The notes under the pieces: generated by a model
The model's database searches: none
What the model saw: the letters and a program-made list of their open reading frames with translations, nothing else
Told to the model about the DNA's origin: nothing
Translations under genes and position numbers: made by a program
Source: Haemophilus sp.
GTDB taxonomy: Bacteria > Pseudomonadota > Gammaproteobacteria > Enterobacterales > Pasteurellaceae
Length of the DNA stretch: 64,000 nt
Direction: 5' to 3'
Assembly: GCA_019423025.1 (NCBI GenBank)
Contig: JAHZCD010000003.1
Coordinates: 151,259-215,258 of the forward strand
In this document: positions 8,261-16,762 of the stretch, piece by piece
Position numbering within the stretch: the stretch's first letter is position 1
How the letters are laid out: each line of letters starts with the position of its first letter

Positions 8261-8998
8261 ATGAAAACCATTGTTCCAAACTGGAATGTTCCACCACATA
8301 TCCAAGCGTTTACAACCACAAGAGAAGGTGGTGTAAGCCTGCCGCCTTTCGAGAGTTTCAATTTAGGCGATCATGTCGAAGACGATAAAAGTGCGGTCAA
8401 AACTAACCGCACTTTATTGGTCGAAAAATTTAATCTGCCACATTTCCCGTTGTTTTTAACTCAAACACACAGCACTCGTGTAATCACGGTGCCTTATGAG
8501 GGCAATCATTTAGAAGCCGATGCGGTTTACACCAATCAACCTAACCAAGTATGTTTGGTCATGACGGCTGATTGCTTGCCAGTTTTATTCACCAATAAAC
8601 AAGGCACTGAAGTGGCTGCAGCACATGCGGGCTGGCGTGGACTCTGTGATGGTGTATTAGAAGAAACAGTGAAATGTTTCCAATCAGCCCCCGAAGAGAT
8701 TATTGCGTGGTTTGGACCTGCTATCGGCCCTAATGCATTCCAAGTTGGCAAAGAAGTGATTGAGCAATTTATGGCTTTTGACCCAATTGCAGAAACGGCT
8801 TTTCGACCCGATCCGAATGAATCAGGAAAATACCTCGGCAATCTTTATCAAATTGCTACTCAACGCCTCAACAAATTAGGTATTACCCAAATTTACGGTG
8901 GGGAGCATTGCACATTCAATGAAAAAGAGAGCTTCTTTTCCTATCGTCGAGATGGCAAAACAGGTCGAATGGCGAGTCTGATTTGGATAAAAAAATAA
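8261..8998 (+). CDS. pgeF: Peptidoglycan editing factor / multicopper-type YfiH protein
   Basis: PgeF (YfiH, DUF152) corrects peptidoglycan precursors that carry L-Ser in place of L-Ala; homologues were also described as laccase-like or purine-nucleoside-cleaving enzymes. The 245 residues show the metal-ligand motifs TQTHSTRV, TADCLPVLF and AAHAGWRG. It is coupled to rluD by a one-base gap. Unusually, an inverted pair of uptake signals (8388-8415) sits inside the coding sequence and is translated as part of DKSAVKTNRTLL. Confidence 0.93.
   Translation: MKTIVPNWNVPPHIQAFTTTREGGVSLPPFESFNLGDHVEDDKSAVKTNRTLLVEKFNLPHFPLFLTQTHSTRVITVPYEGNHLEADAVYTNQPNQVCLVMTADCLPVLFTNKQGTEVAAAHAGWRGLCDGVLEETVKCFQSAPEEIIAWFGPAIGPNAFQVGKEVIEQFMAFDPIAETAFRPDPNESGKYLGNLYQIATQRLNKLGITQIYGGEHCTFNEKESFFSYRRDGKTGRMASLIWIKK
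8388..8415. repeat. Intragenic inverted uptake-signal pair
   Basis: AAAGTGCGGT (8388-8397) and ACCGCACTTT (8406-8415) form a perfect 10-bp inverted repeat with an 8-base loop within pgeF. Confidence 0.9.
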
Positions 8999-9013
8999 AC
9001 CTATCAATACAAC

Positions 9014-9043
9014 AAACCGCACCTTAAAGTGCGGTTTATTTTT
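9014..9043. terminator. Uptake-signal terminator between pgeF and ruvX
   Basis: AAACCGCAC/GTGCGGTTT forms a 9-bp stem followed by a T-rich tail. It lies between convergent genes and contains one uptake signal core. Confidence 0.85.
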
Positions 9044-9046
9044 GGC

Positions 9047-9466
9047 TTATTCTGGATAGTTTTCGAACCAACTTTCTAAAATCAAGCAAGCAGAAATCCC
9101 ATCGACTTTGCCTTTATTGAGAGCACGATAACCGCCACGCTGGAAAATTTCATCGCGTGCAGAAACCGTTGTCAAACGCTCATCTTGAAGTTCTACCTTT
9201 ATACCGAAACGACCATTTAAGCGATTGGCAAATTTTTTCGCACGAAGTGTTAAATCTTGCTCGGTACCATCCATATTTAAAGGCAATCCCACCACGATAA
9301 CATCAGGTTTCCAGTCTTTTAAGCATTTTTCAATAGCATCCCAGTTTGGAATTCCATCTTGCGCTTTAAATGCAGGTAATGCTTGTGCCGTACCTGTGAT
9401 ACTTTGCCCGACCGCACAACCAATGCTTTTTGTGCCAAAATCAAACGCGATCGCCGTGATGCCCAT
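9047..9466 (-). CDS. ruvX: Holliday-junction-resolvase-like pre-16S rRNA nuclease YqgF
   Basis: YqgF/RuvX is an RNase H-fold nuclease required for maturation of the 5' end of 16S rRNA. The 139 residues show the fold's acidic motifs: AFDFGTKSIGCAVGQ near the N-terminus, VVGLPLNMDG in the middle and LQDERLTT before the last helix. Its start overlaps the algH stop by one base (TAATG), so it is translationally coupled as the third gene of rsmE-algH-ruvX. Confidence 0.95.
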   Translation of the reverse strand: MGITAIAFDFGTKSIGCAVGQSITGTAQALPAFKAQDGIPNWDAIEKCLKDWKPDVIVVGLPLNMDGTEQDLTLRAKKFANRLNGRFGIKVELQDERLTTVSARDEIFQRGGYRALNKGKVDGISACLILESWFENYPE

Positions 9467-10026
9467 TAACTATGCCCTACTTGTGAAAAGACAAAATTAT
9501 GAGGATTAATCCCTAATAATTGATTCGCGGCAGGATAACGATCTTCATAAATAGTTTCAAATAAAATGGTGTCTGAAGCCGGTGCCACTAACCACGCATT
9601 ATCTACAATCTCTTGTTCAAGCTGTCCTGCTGTCCAACTGGCACAACCGAGTGCAACCAGATATTTCTCAGGCGCATCCGCTGAACCAAAGGTTTCCACA
9701 ATATCTGCTGACGTGGTGAGATACATATCATCAGTAATTTTATAACTATGCTCAAATTCTTTCGCTGTTTTCTTATGCAAAATAAAACCACGCTCAGAAT
9801 GTACCGGTCCACCCGCAAGTACAAGTTCATTGCTAAAAGTGCGGTCATTTTTCATCATAAAATTCATTTTTGAATATAGCTCTGCAATGCTTAAATCGGT
9901 GGGCTGATTAATCACTAAGCCCATCGAACCTTGCTCATTATGCTCGCACATATACACCACAGTATTTTGGAAATAATCCTCCAACTGTGGCATCGCAATT
10001 AAAAATTGCCCTTGTAAATCCATCAT
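9466..10026 (-). CDS. algH: YqgE/AlgH family protein
   Basis: This is a UPF0301 family protein of unknown biochemical role, almost always beside yqgF/ruvX. The 186 residues show the family's DLQGQFLIAMPQL start and the EQGSMGLVINQPT segment. There are two adjacent ATGs (10026 and 10023); the first overlaps the rsmE stop as TAATG, matching the next junction. An uptake signal is embedded near 9840. The name algH comes from a reported effect on alginate in Pseudomonas and need not reflect the job here. Confidence 0.9.
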   Translation of the reverse strand: MMDLQGQFLIAMPQLEDYFQNTVVYMCEHNEQGSMGLVINQPTDLSIAELYSKMNFMMKNDRTFSNELVLAGGPVHSERGFILHKKTAKEFEHSYKITDDMYLTTSADIVETFGSADAPEKYLVALGCASWTAGQLEQEIVDNAWLVAPASDTILFETIYEDRYPAANQLLGINPHNFVFSQVGHS

Positions 10027-10760
10027 TATCCCAAATCTCCAAAACAAATTTGTAACGCACTAATGGCTGCTAAAGAAGCCGTTTCTGTGCGTAGTACACG
10101 CTTTCCTAATAAAATTTCAGTAAATCCTTGTTGTTCAGTTTGTGCGATTTCTTGAGGTGATAAACCACCTTCTGAACCAATAAGCAAACGAACCCCTTCT
10201 TTTGGAATAGAAGGCAAGGTTTTAATAGAATATTGGGCTCTTGGATGTAAATTCAATTTCAATGCACCATCATTCTCTGCACACCAATCTTGTAATTTCA
10301 TTAACGGACGAATTTCTGGCACAACATTGCGACCACATTGTTCACAAGCGGCAATAGCAATTTTTTGCCATTGTTGAATTTTCTTATCCATGCGTTCGCC
10401 GTCTAGCTTCACGCCACAGCGTTCTGACCATAATGGTGTAATCACATTCACGCCCAATTCCACAGATTTTTGAATGGTAAATTCCATTCGATCGCCGCGT
10501 GAAATAACCTGCCCTAAATGAATCGATAAATTCGACTCTTTATCGCTCAATTCACAGCCTAGAATTTCCACTTTAACGGCTTTTTTGCTCGCTTCAATAA
10601 TTTTGGCCGAATAAATATGATTACTACCATCAAATAATTCAATTTGCTCACCTTCAGTCATGCGAAGTACACGTCCTACGTGATTAGCCGCATCTTCTGA
10701 AAGTTGGCAAGTAGATTGATTTTTAAGGGATTCTGGATGATAAATTCTTGGAATACGCAT
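10026..10760 (-). CDS. rsmE: 16S rRNA m3U1498 methyltransferase
   Basis: RsmE methylates N3 of U1498 in 16S rRNA. It is a SPOUT-fold enzyme with the C-terminal knot motifs LLIGSEGGLSPQEI and LGKRVLRTETA, here in 244 residues. I start it at the ATG at 10760 (MRIPRIYH, as in the family). The frame remains open up to 10817 but would run through the fadR terminator hairpin. No strong ribosome binding site precedes the chosen start. First gene of the rsmE-algH-ruvX chain. Confidence 0.94.
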   Translation of the reverse strand: MRIPRIYHPESLKNQSTCQLSEDAANHVGRVLRMTEGEQIELFDGSNHIYSAKIIEASKKAVKVEILGCELSDKESNLSIHLGQVISRGDRMEFTIQKSVELGVNVITPLWSERCGVKLDGERMDKKIQQWQKIAIAACEQCGRNVVPEIRPLMKLQDWCAENDGALKLNLHPRAQYSIKTLPSIPKEGVRLLIGSEGGLSPQEIAQTEQQGFTEILLGKRVLRTETASLAAISALQICFGDLG

Positions 10761-10784
10761 AATATTGAGTCTTTGATATAAGGA

Positions 10785-10816
10785 AAAAGTGCGGTCATTT
10801 TCAACCGCACTTTTCA
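10785..10816 (-). terminator. Uptake-signal terminator after fadR
   Basis: Inverted uptake signals AAAAGTGCGGT (10785-10795) and ACCGCACTTTT (10804-10814) form an 11-bp stem immediately after the fadR stop, with a T run on the minus strand. Confidence 0.85.
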
Positions 10817-10818
10817 TA

Positions 10819-11547
10819 TTATTCTGTTGCTAAATCTTTTGGCAAACTTTCTAAAATGGTTCGCCAATAAGCGGAAGTCACTTGCTTGTGTTTACGAATA
10901 CAACCTACCACTAAATCAGATTGACCACTTTCACAAATATCACGCAATTCTACATAAAAATCATGTGTCACTTGGCGATGTTTTTCCTCACTAAAGAATA
11001 GCAAACCAATTTTATGATAAACACCACGTAAGCTATTAAAAATTAAACGGTAGAAAGGTTTATTCGCCATTACGGTAAACTGACGGAATAAAGCATAGTC
11101 AAATTCCATGTAGCTTTCAGCAGTATTCTCTAAAGCATCCATCCCTTTAAACAAGGCGGCAGAGGCTTTAGGTGAATATTTTACGGCTTCATAAATATAA
11201 GATTCCGACATGCGACTACGCAATGACAACATATTTTCAATAATTAACGGCGCACTTTGGCGATCTAAGGTAATTAAAGTTTCAATGATGCTTGGACCTG
11301 CTGTATCCCAAATATCATTGACTTTTGTCGGTTTGCCATGTTGAATGGTAAGCCAGCCATCACGAGCCAAACGCTGTAATACTTCACGTAATGTCGTGCG
11401 TGTTACACCGATTTTATCGGCTAAATCACGTTCAGAAGGAAGGTTAGTGCCGGCAGGAAATACATCATCCCAAATACTTCTAACAATATATTCTTCGGCA
11501 AGCGCGGCTGGGCTTTGAGCCCGTAAAAGGGTATTATCTGTTTGCAT
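10819..11547 (-). CDS. fadR: Fatty acid metabolism regulator FadR
   Basis: FadR is a GntR-family repressor of fatty-acid breakdown and activator of unsaturated fatty-acid synthesis, released from DNA by long-chain acyl-CoA. The 242 residues show the winged helix-turn-helix with GVTRTTLREVLQRLARDG and WLTIQHGKPTKVN, nearly identical to E. coli, then the acyl-CoA-binding helical domain. I chose the ATG at 11547 because the family starts just before AQSPAALAEEY; the open frame reaches 11700, overlapping nhaB. It is divergent from nhaB, as in E. coli. Confidence 0.95.
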   Translation of the reverse strand: MQTDNTLLRAQSPAALAEEYIVRSIWDDVFPAGTNLPSERDLADKIGVTRTTLREVLQRLARDGWLTIQHGKPTKVNDIWDTAGPSIIETLITLDRQSAPLIIENMLSLRSRMSESYIYEAVKYSPKASAALFKGMDALENTAESYMEFDYALFRQFTVMANKPFYRLIFNSLRGVYHKIGLLFFSEEKHRQVTHDFYVELRDICESGQSDLVVGCIRKHKQVTSAYWRTILESLPKDLATE

Positions 11548-11613
11548 GAGTATGAAATAAATATAAAAAAGTCTAAAAAGATCAAAAAAATGTGATTTAT
11601 TCACTAAATCTTC

Positions 11614-11630
11614 AACTGGTCTATTATCCT
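11614..11630. promoter_or_regulatory. Possible FadR half-site
   Basis: AACTGGTC in the fadR-nhaB intergenic region matches one half of the FadR operator (ACTGGTCnGACnnGT-like). The second half is poor, so this is a weak inference of autoregulation. Confidence 0.25.
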
Positions 11631-11681
11631 TTAAAGCAGTATATATTACAATGACAGGACTATAAAAAAACGGAGTTCGAT

Positions 11682-13220
11682 ATGACTTACACACAAGCAT
11701 TTATGAAAAACTTTCTGGGCTCGAGCCCTGATTGGTATAAATTAACTATTATTACCTTCTTGGTAATTAATCCCATTTTATTCTTTTTTGTCAGCCCATT
11801 TTTTGCAGGCTGGTTACTCGTCGCAGAATTTATTTTCACCCTAGCCATGGCATTAAAATGTTACCCTCTTCAACCAGGTGGTTTATTAGCATTTGAAGCC
11901 ATTGCTATTGGTATGACAAATGCGGAACACGTTAAAGCCGAGATCATGGCAAACTTTGAAGTGGTTTTACTTTTAATCTTCATGGTGGCTGGTATTTATT
12001 TTATGAAGCAACTTTTGCTTTATGTGTTCACCAAATTATTAGTCCGTATCCGTTCTAAAATCGTACTTTCCTTAGCATTCTGTTTCAGTGCAGCATTTCT
12101 TTCAGCTTTCTTAGATGCGCTTACTGTTGTTGCTGTAATCATCAGTGTTGCTATGGGTTTCTATGGGGTTTATCACAAAGTCGCATCCGGTAAAACACTA
12201 CAAGATGCGCTTGATATTTCTGATGATAACAAAATCAATAATCATGAAACCTTAGAAAAATTCCGCTCTTTCTTACGTAGCTTAATGATGCATGCTGGTG
12301 TGGGTACTGCACTCGGTGGCGTAATGACTATGGTGGGCGAACCACAAAACTTGATCATTGCAGAACAAGCTAAATGGAATTTCATTGAATTCTTCTTCCG
12401 TATGGCGCCTGTGACTATTCCTGTCTTTATCTGTGGATTACTCACTTGTGTTTTAGTTGAAAAATTTAAAGTGTTCGGCTATGGCGAAAAATTACCAGAA
12501 GAAGTATGGCAAGTCTTAGCGGATTTAGATCGCGAAAATGCAAAAAAAATGTCTAAACAAGATAAGATTCGTCTTTCTGTCCAAGCTATTATCGCGGTTT
12601 GGTTAATCTTAGGCTTAGCCTTCCACTTAGCGGCTGTCGGCTTGATTGGTTTAAGTGTGATTATTCTTGCAACAACCTTTACAGGTGTAACTGATGAACA
12701 TGCCATTGGTAAATCATTCCAAGAAAGTTTACCTTTCACTGCGTTATTAGTGGTATTTTTCTCTATTGTTGCGGTGATTATCGATCAAAAACTCTTTGCG
12801 CCAATTATTCACTTCGTATTAAGTTCTGAAGAGAAAACACAGTTAGCGCTATTCTACGGTTTCAACGGTTTACTTTCCGCAATTTCGGATAACGTATTCG
12901 TTGCAACGGTTTACATTAATGAGGCGAAACATGCGCTTGCGACAGGTGCTATTGCACCGCATCAATTTGAATTACTTGCTGTAGCAATCAATACAGGGAC
13001 AAACTTACCTTCTGTTGCGACACCAAACGGTCAAGCCGCATTCTTGTTCTTATTAACATCATCGCTTGCACCGTTAATTAAACTTTCTTATGGTAGAATG
13101 GTCTATATGGCATTGCCTTACACTATCGTATTAACGCTAGTTGGTTTCCTTGCAATCGAATTTATTCTACCAGAAATGACAATTTGGCTTGCAAACCTTG
13201 GCTTAATTCTTCCAATTTAA
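11682..13220 (+). CDS. nhaB: Na+/H+ antiporter NhaB
   Basis: NhaB exchanges cytoplasmic sodium for protons in the inner membrane. The 512-residue length and sequence match the family: many hydrophobic segments, the conserved block around GGVMTMVGEPQNLIIAEQA, and a C-terminal ISDNVFVATVYINE. CGGAG lies ahead of the ATG. dsbB follows after 19 bases, the same nhaB-dsbB order as in E. coli, so both probably share one transcript. Confidence 0.97.
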   Translation: MTYTQAFMKNFLGSSPDWYKLTIITFLVINPILFFFVSPFFAGWLLVAEFIFTLAMALKCYPLQPGGLLAFEAIAIGMTNAEHVKAEIMANFEVVLLLIFMVAGIYFMKQLLLYVFTKLLVRIRSKIVLSLAFCFSAAFLSAFLDALTVVAVIISVAMGFYGVYHKVASGKTLQDALDISDDNKINNHETLEKFRSFLRSLMMHAGVGTALGGVMTMVGEPQNLIIAEQAKWNFIEFFFRMAPVTIPVFICGLLTCVLVEKFKVFGYGEKLPEEVWQVLADLDRENAKKMSKQDKIRLSVQAIIAVWLILGLAFHLAAVGLIGLSVIILATTFTGVTDEHAIGKSFQESLPFTALLVVFFSIVAVIIDQKLFAPIIHFVLSSEEKTQLALFYGFNGLLSAISDNVFVATVYINEAKHALATGAIAPHQFELLAVAINTGTNLPSVATPNGQAAFLFLLTSSLAPLIKLSYGRMVYMALPYTIVLTLVGFLAIEFILPEMTIWLANLGLILPI

Positions 13221-13239
13221 TGAAGCATAAGGAGAAAGA

Positions 13240-13773
13240 ATGCTCGACTTTTTTAAGCAATTGTCCCTTAAGCGTTCGGCGTGGATCTTTTTGGCATTTA
13301 CTGCATTTGCCTTAGAGTCGACCGCACTTTATTTTCAATACGGCATGGGTTTGCAACCTTGCGTACTTTGTGTTTATGAACGTTTAGCTGTTGTGGGTTT
13401 ATTCGTCGCTGGTCTTATCGGTGCCTTAGCGCCAAGTTCGCTTATTATCCGCATTCTTGCTCTTATTGTGGGTTTATTTAGTGCAATCAAAGGATTAATG
13501 ATCTCCATTCGACACCTCGATTTACAAATGAACCCAGCGCCCTGGAAGCAATGTGAATTTATACCAAACTTTCCAGAAACATTACCATTACATAAATGGC
13601 TACCTGCGGTCTTCAATCCGACAGGTAGCTGCAACGAAAGCCAATGGTCACTTTTCGGTATCACCATGGTGCAATGGTTGGTATTTATTTTCGCTGTCTA
13701 TGTCATTGTGTTGGGATTAATTACACTTTCACAAGTGAAGAAAAGTCGAAATCGACGCCTCATTTTTAAGTAG
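13240..13773 (+). CDS. dsbB: Disulfide bond formation protein B
   Basis: DsbB is an inner-membrane quinone reductase that reoxidises periplasmic DsbA. The 177 residues contain four membrane segments, the first periplasmic redox pair Cys41-Val-Leu-Cys44 after LQP, and the second pair of cysteines (KQCEFIPNF and TGSCNES) in the other periplasmic loop. The ribosome binding site is AAGGAGAAAG. It follows nhaB and ends at a strong terminator. Confidence 0.97.
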   Translation: MLDFFKQLSLKRSAWIFLAFTAFALESTALYFQYGMGLQPCVLCVYERLAVVGLFVAGLIGALAPSSLIIRILALIVGLFSAIKGLMISIRHLDLQMNPAPWKQCEFIPNFPETLPLHKWLPAVFNPTGSCNESQWSLFGITMVQWLVFIFAVYVIVLGLITLSQVKKSRNRRLIFK

Positions 13774-13788
13774 TCTAATCGCATACTA

Positions 13789-13820
13789 AAAAGCCTAGAG
13801 ATATTCTCTAGGCTTTTTTT
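13789..13820. terminator. dsbB terminator
   Basis: AAAAGCCTAGAG pairs with CTCTAGGCTTTT across a 5-base loop, followed by a T run. A-rich flanks could let it act on the minus strand too. Confidence 0.9.
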
Positions 13821-13848
13821 ATTACTGAAAGTCATTCTGTACTCAACA

Positions 13849-14124
13849 TTATTCAAGAAAGAAATACCAATAAGGCATTAAGATCAACCAAATAAAGGCA
13901 CTGAGAATAACAACAAATTTAAAACTGAAATGTTTGGTTTTATGACGAAAGCGTTTCATCCCGCAATAAACACCAATAAACCCACCAAGCAGGCTTAATA
14001 GAAAGAAAGTATTTTCAGAAATTCGCCAGCCATGACGAACCGCGCGGACTTTGTCTTTCCACATTAAAAAATAAGCGGCGATATTCACCGCCGCTAACAT
14101 CACAAATAAAAGCTGAATCAGCAT
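13849..14124 (-). CDS. DUF1294 family small membrane protein
   Basis: This 91-residue protein has an N-terminal membrane helix, a short basic loop with WKDKVRAVRHGWRISE, and two further helices around FFLLSLLGGFIGVYCGM and LSAFIWLILMPYWYF. The motif of Lys/Arg residues followed by LLSLLGGFIG...G is typical of DUF1294 proteins, whose function is not known. Its start overlaps the glyA stop (TAATG), so it is translationally coupled to glyA; whether that reflects a shared task is unknown. Confidence 0.8.
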   Translation of the reverse strand: MLIQLLFVMLAAVNIAAYFLMWKDKVRAVRHGWRISENTFFLLSLLGGFIGVYCGMKRFRHKTKHFSFKFVVILSAFIWLILMPYWYFFLE

Positions 14125-15386
14125 TATGCGTAAACTGGAAGACGTTTGCAGATTGCCAATACTTTTTCTTTGGTTGCTGCAATCACTTGTTCTTCGTTTT
14201 CTTTGCCTAATGCATCTAATACATCACACATCCAGCCGGCTAACTCACGACAGTCTTGTTCGTTAAAGCCACGACGAGTCACCGCTGGTGTACCAACACG
14301 AATACCAGAGGTCACAAATGGTTTTTGTGGATCATTTGGTACAGAGTTTTTATTCACTGTGATGTTCGCTTTACCTAACGCAGCATCAGCTGCTTTACCG
14401 GTTAAGCCTTGTTTAATGAAGCTCACTAAGAATAAATGGTTTTCTGTGCCATTTGAAACCACGTCATAACCGCGTTGTTTAAACACTTCTACCATTGCTT
14501 TCGCATTTTTAATCACATTCGCTTGGTATTCTTTATAAGCTGGCTCTAACGCTTCTTTGAAACATACTGCTTTCGCCGCAATAATGTGAACTAATGGACC
14601 ACCTTGGTTTGCAGGGAAAACAGAAGATTGTAAGCGTTTATAAAGCTCTTCATCACCGCAAGAAGAAAGGATTAAACCGCCACGTGGACCACCTAAGGTT
14701 TTATGGGTAGTTGTTGTGACAACATGTGCATATGGTAATGGGTTTGGATATAAACCTGCTGCGATTAAACCTGCAACGTGCGCCATATCCACAAATAAAT
14801 ACGCGCCCACTTCATCCGCAATTTCGCGCATTTTTTTCCAATCTACAACCTGAGAATAAGCAGAGAAACCCGCCACAATCATTTTTGGTTTGTACTCTAA
14901 TGCTTTTTGACGGACATCTTCATAGTCAATTAAACCATCAGCAGTGATACCATAAAGTACAGAATTATAGATTTTACCAGAGAAGCTCACTTTCGCCCCG
15001 TGGGTTAAGTGACCACCGTGTGCTAAATCCATCCCTAAAATAGTATCGCCAGCATTGATTAATGCGCCATATACCGCCGCATTGGCTTGTGAACCTGAGT
15101 GTGGTTGTACGTTTACATAATCCGCACCAAACAACTCTTTAGCACGATCAATCGCTAACTGCTCAACAATGTCTGCGTACTCACAACCGCCGTAGTAACG
15201 TTTACCTGGGTAGCCTTCAGCATACTTGTTAGTAAACTGTGAACCTTGCGCTTCCATTACGCGTGGACTTGCATAGTTTTCAGATGCGATAAGCTCGATA
15301 TGCTCTTCTTGACGACGATTTTCGCCCTGAATAGCTTGCCATAGAACCGGATCGTAATCAGCGATGTTCATACTTTTTTTAAACAT
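14124..15386 (-). CDS. glyA: Serine hydroxymethyltransferase
   Basis: GlyA interconverts serine and glycine with tetrahydrofolate and supplies one-carbon units. The 420 residues include the PLP lysine motif TTTTHKTLGGPRGG and the family start near FKKSMNIADYDPVLW. I use the ATG at 15386, which has GAGGAAAACACA upstream; a longer frame to 15437 has no good ribosome binding site. The coupled DUF1294 gene follows. A PurR box was looked for upstream and not seen, unlike E. coli. Confidence 0.97.
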   Translation of the reverse strand: MFKKSMNIADYDPVLWQAIQGENRRQEEHIELIASENYASPRVMEAQGSQFTNKYAEGYPGKRYYGGCEYADIVEQLAIDRAKELFGADYVNVQPHSGSQANAAVYGALINAGDTILGMDLAHGGHLTHGAKVSFSGKIYNSVLYGITADGLIDYEDVRQKALEYKPKMIVAGFSAYSQVVDWKKMREIADEVGAYLFVDMAHVAGLIAAGLYPNPLPYAHVVTTTTHKTLGGPRGGLILSSCGDEELYKRLQSSVFPANQGGPLVHIIAAKAVCFKEALEPAYKEYQANVIKNAKAMVEVFKQRGYDVVSNGTENHLFLVSFIKQGLTGKAADAALGKANITVNKNSVPNDPQKPFVTSGIRVGTPAVTRRGFNEQDCRELAGWMCDVLDALGKENEEQVIAATKEKVLAICKRLPVYA

Positions 15387-15501
15387 TGTGTTTTCCTCGT
15401 TGTTTGAATTATTTGTGTATAGTTTACCTGTTTCCAAGTAAAAACTTAATCAAAAATTTCGATCATATTTTTCATTATTACAATGAAAAACATTCATTTA
15501 T

Positions 15502-16071
15502 CTAAATCGAGCCTTTTTCTTTCACTAATTTCTCAATTAGTTTAACTTCTTTTGTTTTCTCGCCAGCACCCAGTTTATGGCATTGGCTGGTTTCTTTCGT
15601 ATAGGTATTAAAATTAGTCATCCTTGTTGGGCTTTTCATTTTAATCTTCATATCCAAATGATTACCGCAGTTATTACAAGGTGAAACAAATTCCTTATCT
15701 AATTCTTTAAATTCTGGAGATTGTTCAATAATTTTCGCGACTTGTGGTGAATGCGCTGTTTTAAATAGACGATCCGTAAAGTCATAACTTAACTTGCCAT
15801 CATTCACCTGCCATTTGGCTTTAGCTTGCAATAAATAACGCATCCAGCCTTCTTTTGTATCAATCTGTGAAATACCACGTAGAAGCACAGTTTGATCTGC
15901 GTGATAGGTGACATAATCAAAATGCTCAACAGGTAAAGGGGATTTGGCTGCAGGTTTTACATGGCAAATCCAATCGCCGATTAAGGCTTTTTCCTGTTCA
16001 GTTTGTTGATGCGCCGTTGCACATCCTGATAACAATACAGCGATAAGACTACTTAATACTAATTTTCTCAT
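15502..16071 (-). CDS. Putative lipoprotein, paralogue 1
   Basis: I do not recognise a named family. The 189-residue protein has a lipoprotein signal ending in LLSGC with the acylated Cys at residue 17, followed by a motif GDWICH, repeated RYLL/AKAKWQVN and SYDFTDR stretches, and FVSPCNNCGNH, a CxxC-like pair. It is clearly a paralogue of the next gene upstream (16154-16699): both share WICH, MLRGIS/LLRGIS, K.KWQ and ANHTDM-like segments. I place the start at 16071, the second of two ATGs, because the shared ribosome binding site AAAAGGAG is then spaced like the paralogue. Probably periplasmic-facing; function unknown. Confidence 0.75.
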   Translation of the reverse strand: MRKLVLSSLIAVLLSGCATAHQQTEQEKALIGDWICHVKPAAKSPLPVEHFDYVTYHADQTVLLRGISQIDTKEGWMRYLLQAKAKWQVNDGKLSYDFTDRLFKTAHSPQVAKIIEQSPEFKELDKEFVSPCNNCGNHLDMKIKMKSPTRMTNFNTYTKETSQCHKLGAGEKTKEVKLIEKLVKEKGSI

Positions 16072-16153
16072 CATAACTCTCCTTTTATTAATCAGATCCC
16101 CGTACCTAAAAATAAAGTGCGGTTGAAATCGTATTTGTTTTTCTTAATCGACC

Positions 16154-16699
16154 CTATTTCTTTACAAACCACTTATTCAATAACTGAATATCCTTGTCAT
16201 TCTCTGTTACTCGTCGGCAGGTCGCATAATCCTTACCGAGAATAAGTTGATTGCCATTTTGTTTCAGCTCAATTGGCATATCTGTATGATTAGCAGACTT
16301 ACTATAAAATGCTGCCAACTCTTCTTTTTCTTGTTTTTGTAGGGCTTTATTTTGCTTGATGACTTTAGCCACATTTTTACTATGAGCCGGCGCCATAGAA
16401 CGATTGATAAAATCAAAACTCAAAATATTATTTTGAGCCTGCCATTTCACCTTGCCTTTGGTTAAATAACGAATTGTGTTTTCTTTATCTAATTCGATAC
16501 TCGAAATACCTCGCAACATACCTGTTCCATCAGATTTCAAGACAAAATGATCTAAACGATCATAAGTTTGTTTATCTTTCGTCGGGATAGTATGACAAAT
16601 CCATTCGCCATCTAACGTTGAGCTTTGTGAAACATTTGAAGCCCCTGCACAACCTGTTAATAATACTGCTACAAAACTACCCAATATTAACTTTCTCAT
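16154..16699 (-). CDS. Putative lipoprotein, paralogue 2
   Basis: This is the upstream copy of the tandem pair, 181 residues, with signal MRKLILGSFVAVLLTGC and acylated Cys17. It keeps the common core: WICHTIP, GTMLRGISSIEL, RYLTKGKVKWQ, LSFDFINRSMAPAHS and ANHTDM. It lacks the CNNC pair of its partner. AAAAGGAG lies seven bases before the ATG. An uptake signal lies between the two copies near 16112. The pair looks like a local duplication; role unknown, likely outer-membrane or periplasmic. Confidence 0.75.
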   Translation of the reverse strand: MRKLILGSFVAVLLTGCAGASNVSQSSTLDGEWICHTIPTKDKQTYDRLDHFVLKSDGTGMLRGISSIELDKENTIRYLTKGKVKWQAQNNILSFDFINRSMAPAHSKNVAKVIKQNKALQKQEKEELAAFYSKSANHTDMPIELKQNGNQLILGKDYATCRRVTENDKDIQLLNKWFVKK

Positions 16700-16762
16700 A
16701 AGATACTCCTTTTATTGTCAGTAGGGATAACATTCATCACAACAAAGTAGGGAAATTTTTAT

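Noticed and set aside
10761..10817. Longer N-terminus for RsmE
   Set aside because: The extension reads through the fadR terminator hairpin and lacks family similarity.
11548..11700. Longer N-terminus for FadR
   Set aside because: Overlaps nhaB and the divergent promoter region; conserved sequence starts at AQSP.
15387..15501. PurR box upstream of glyA
   Set aside because: Looked for a CGCAAACGTTTGCG-type palindrome and found none.
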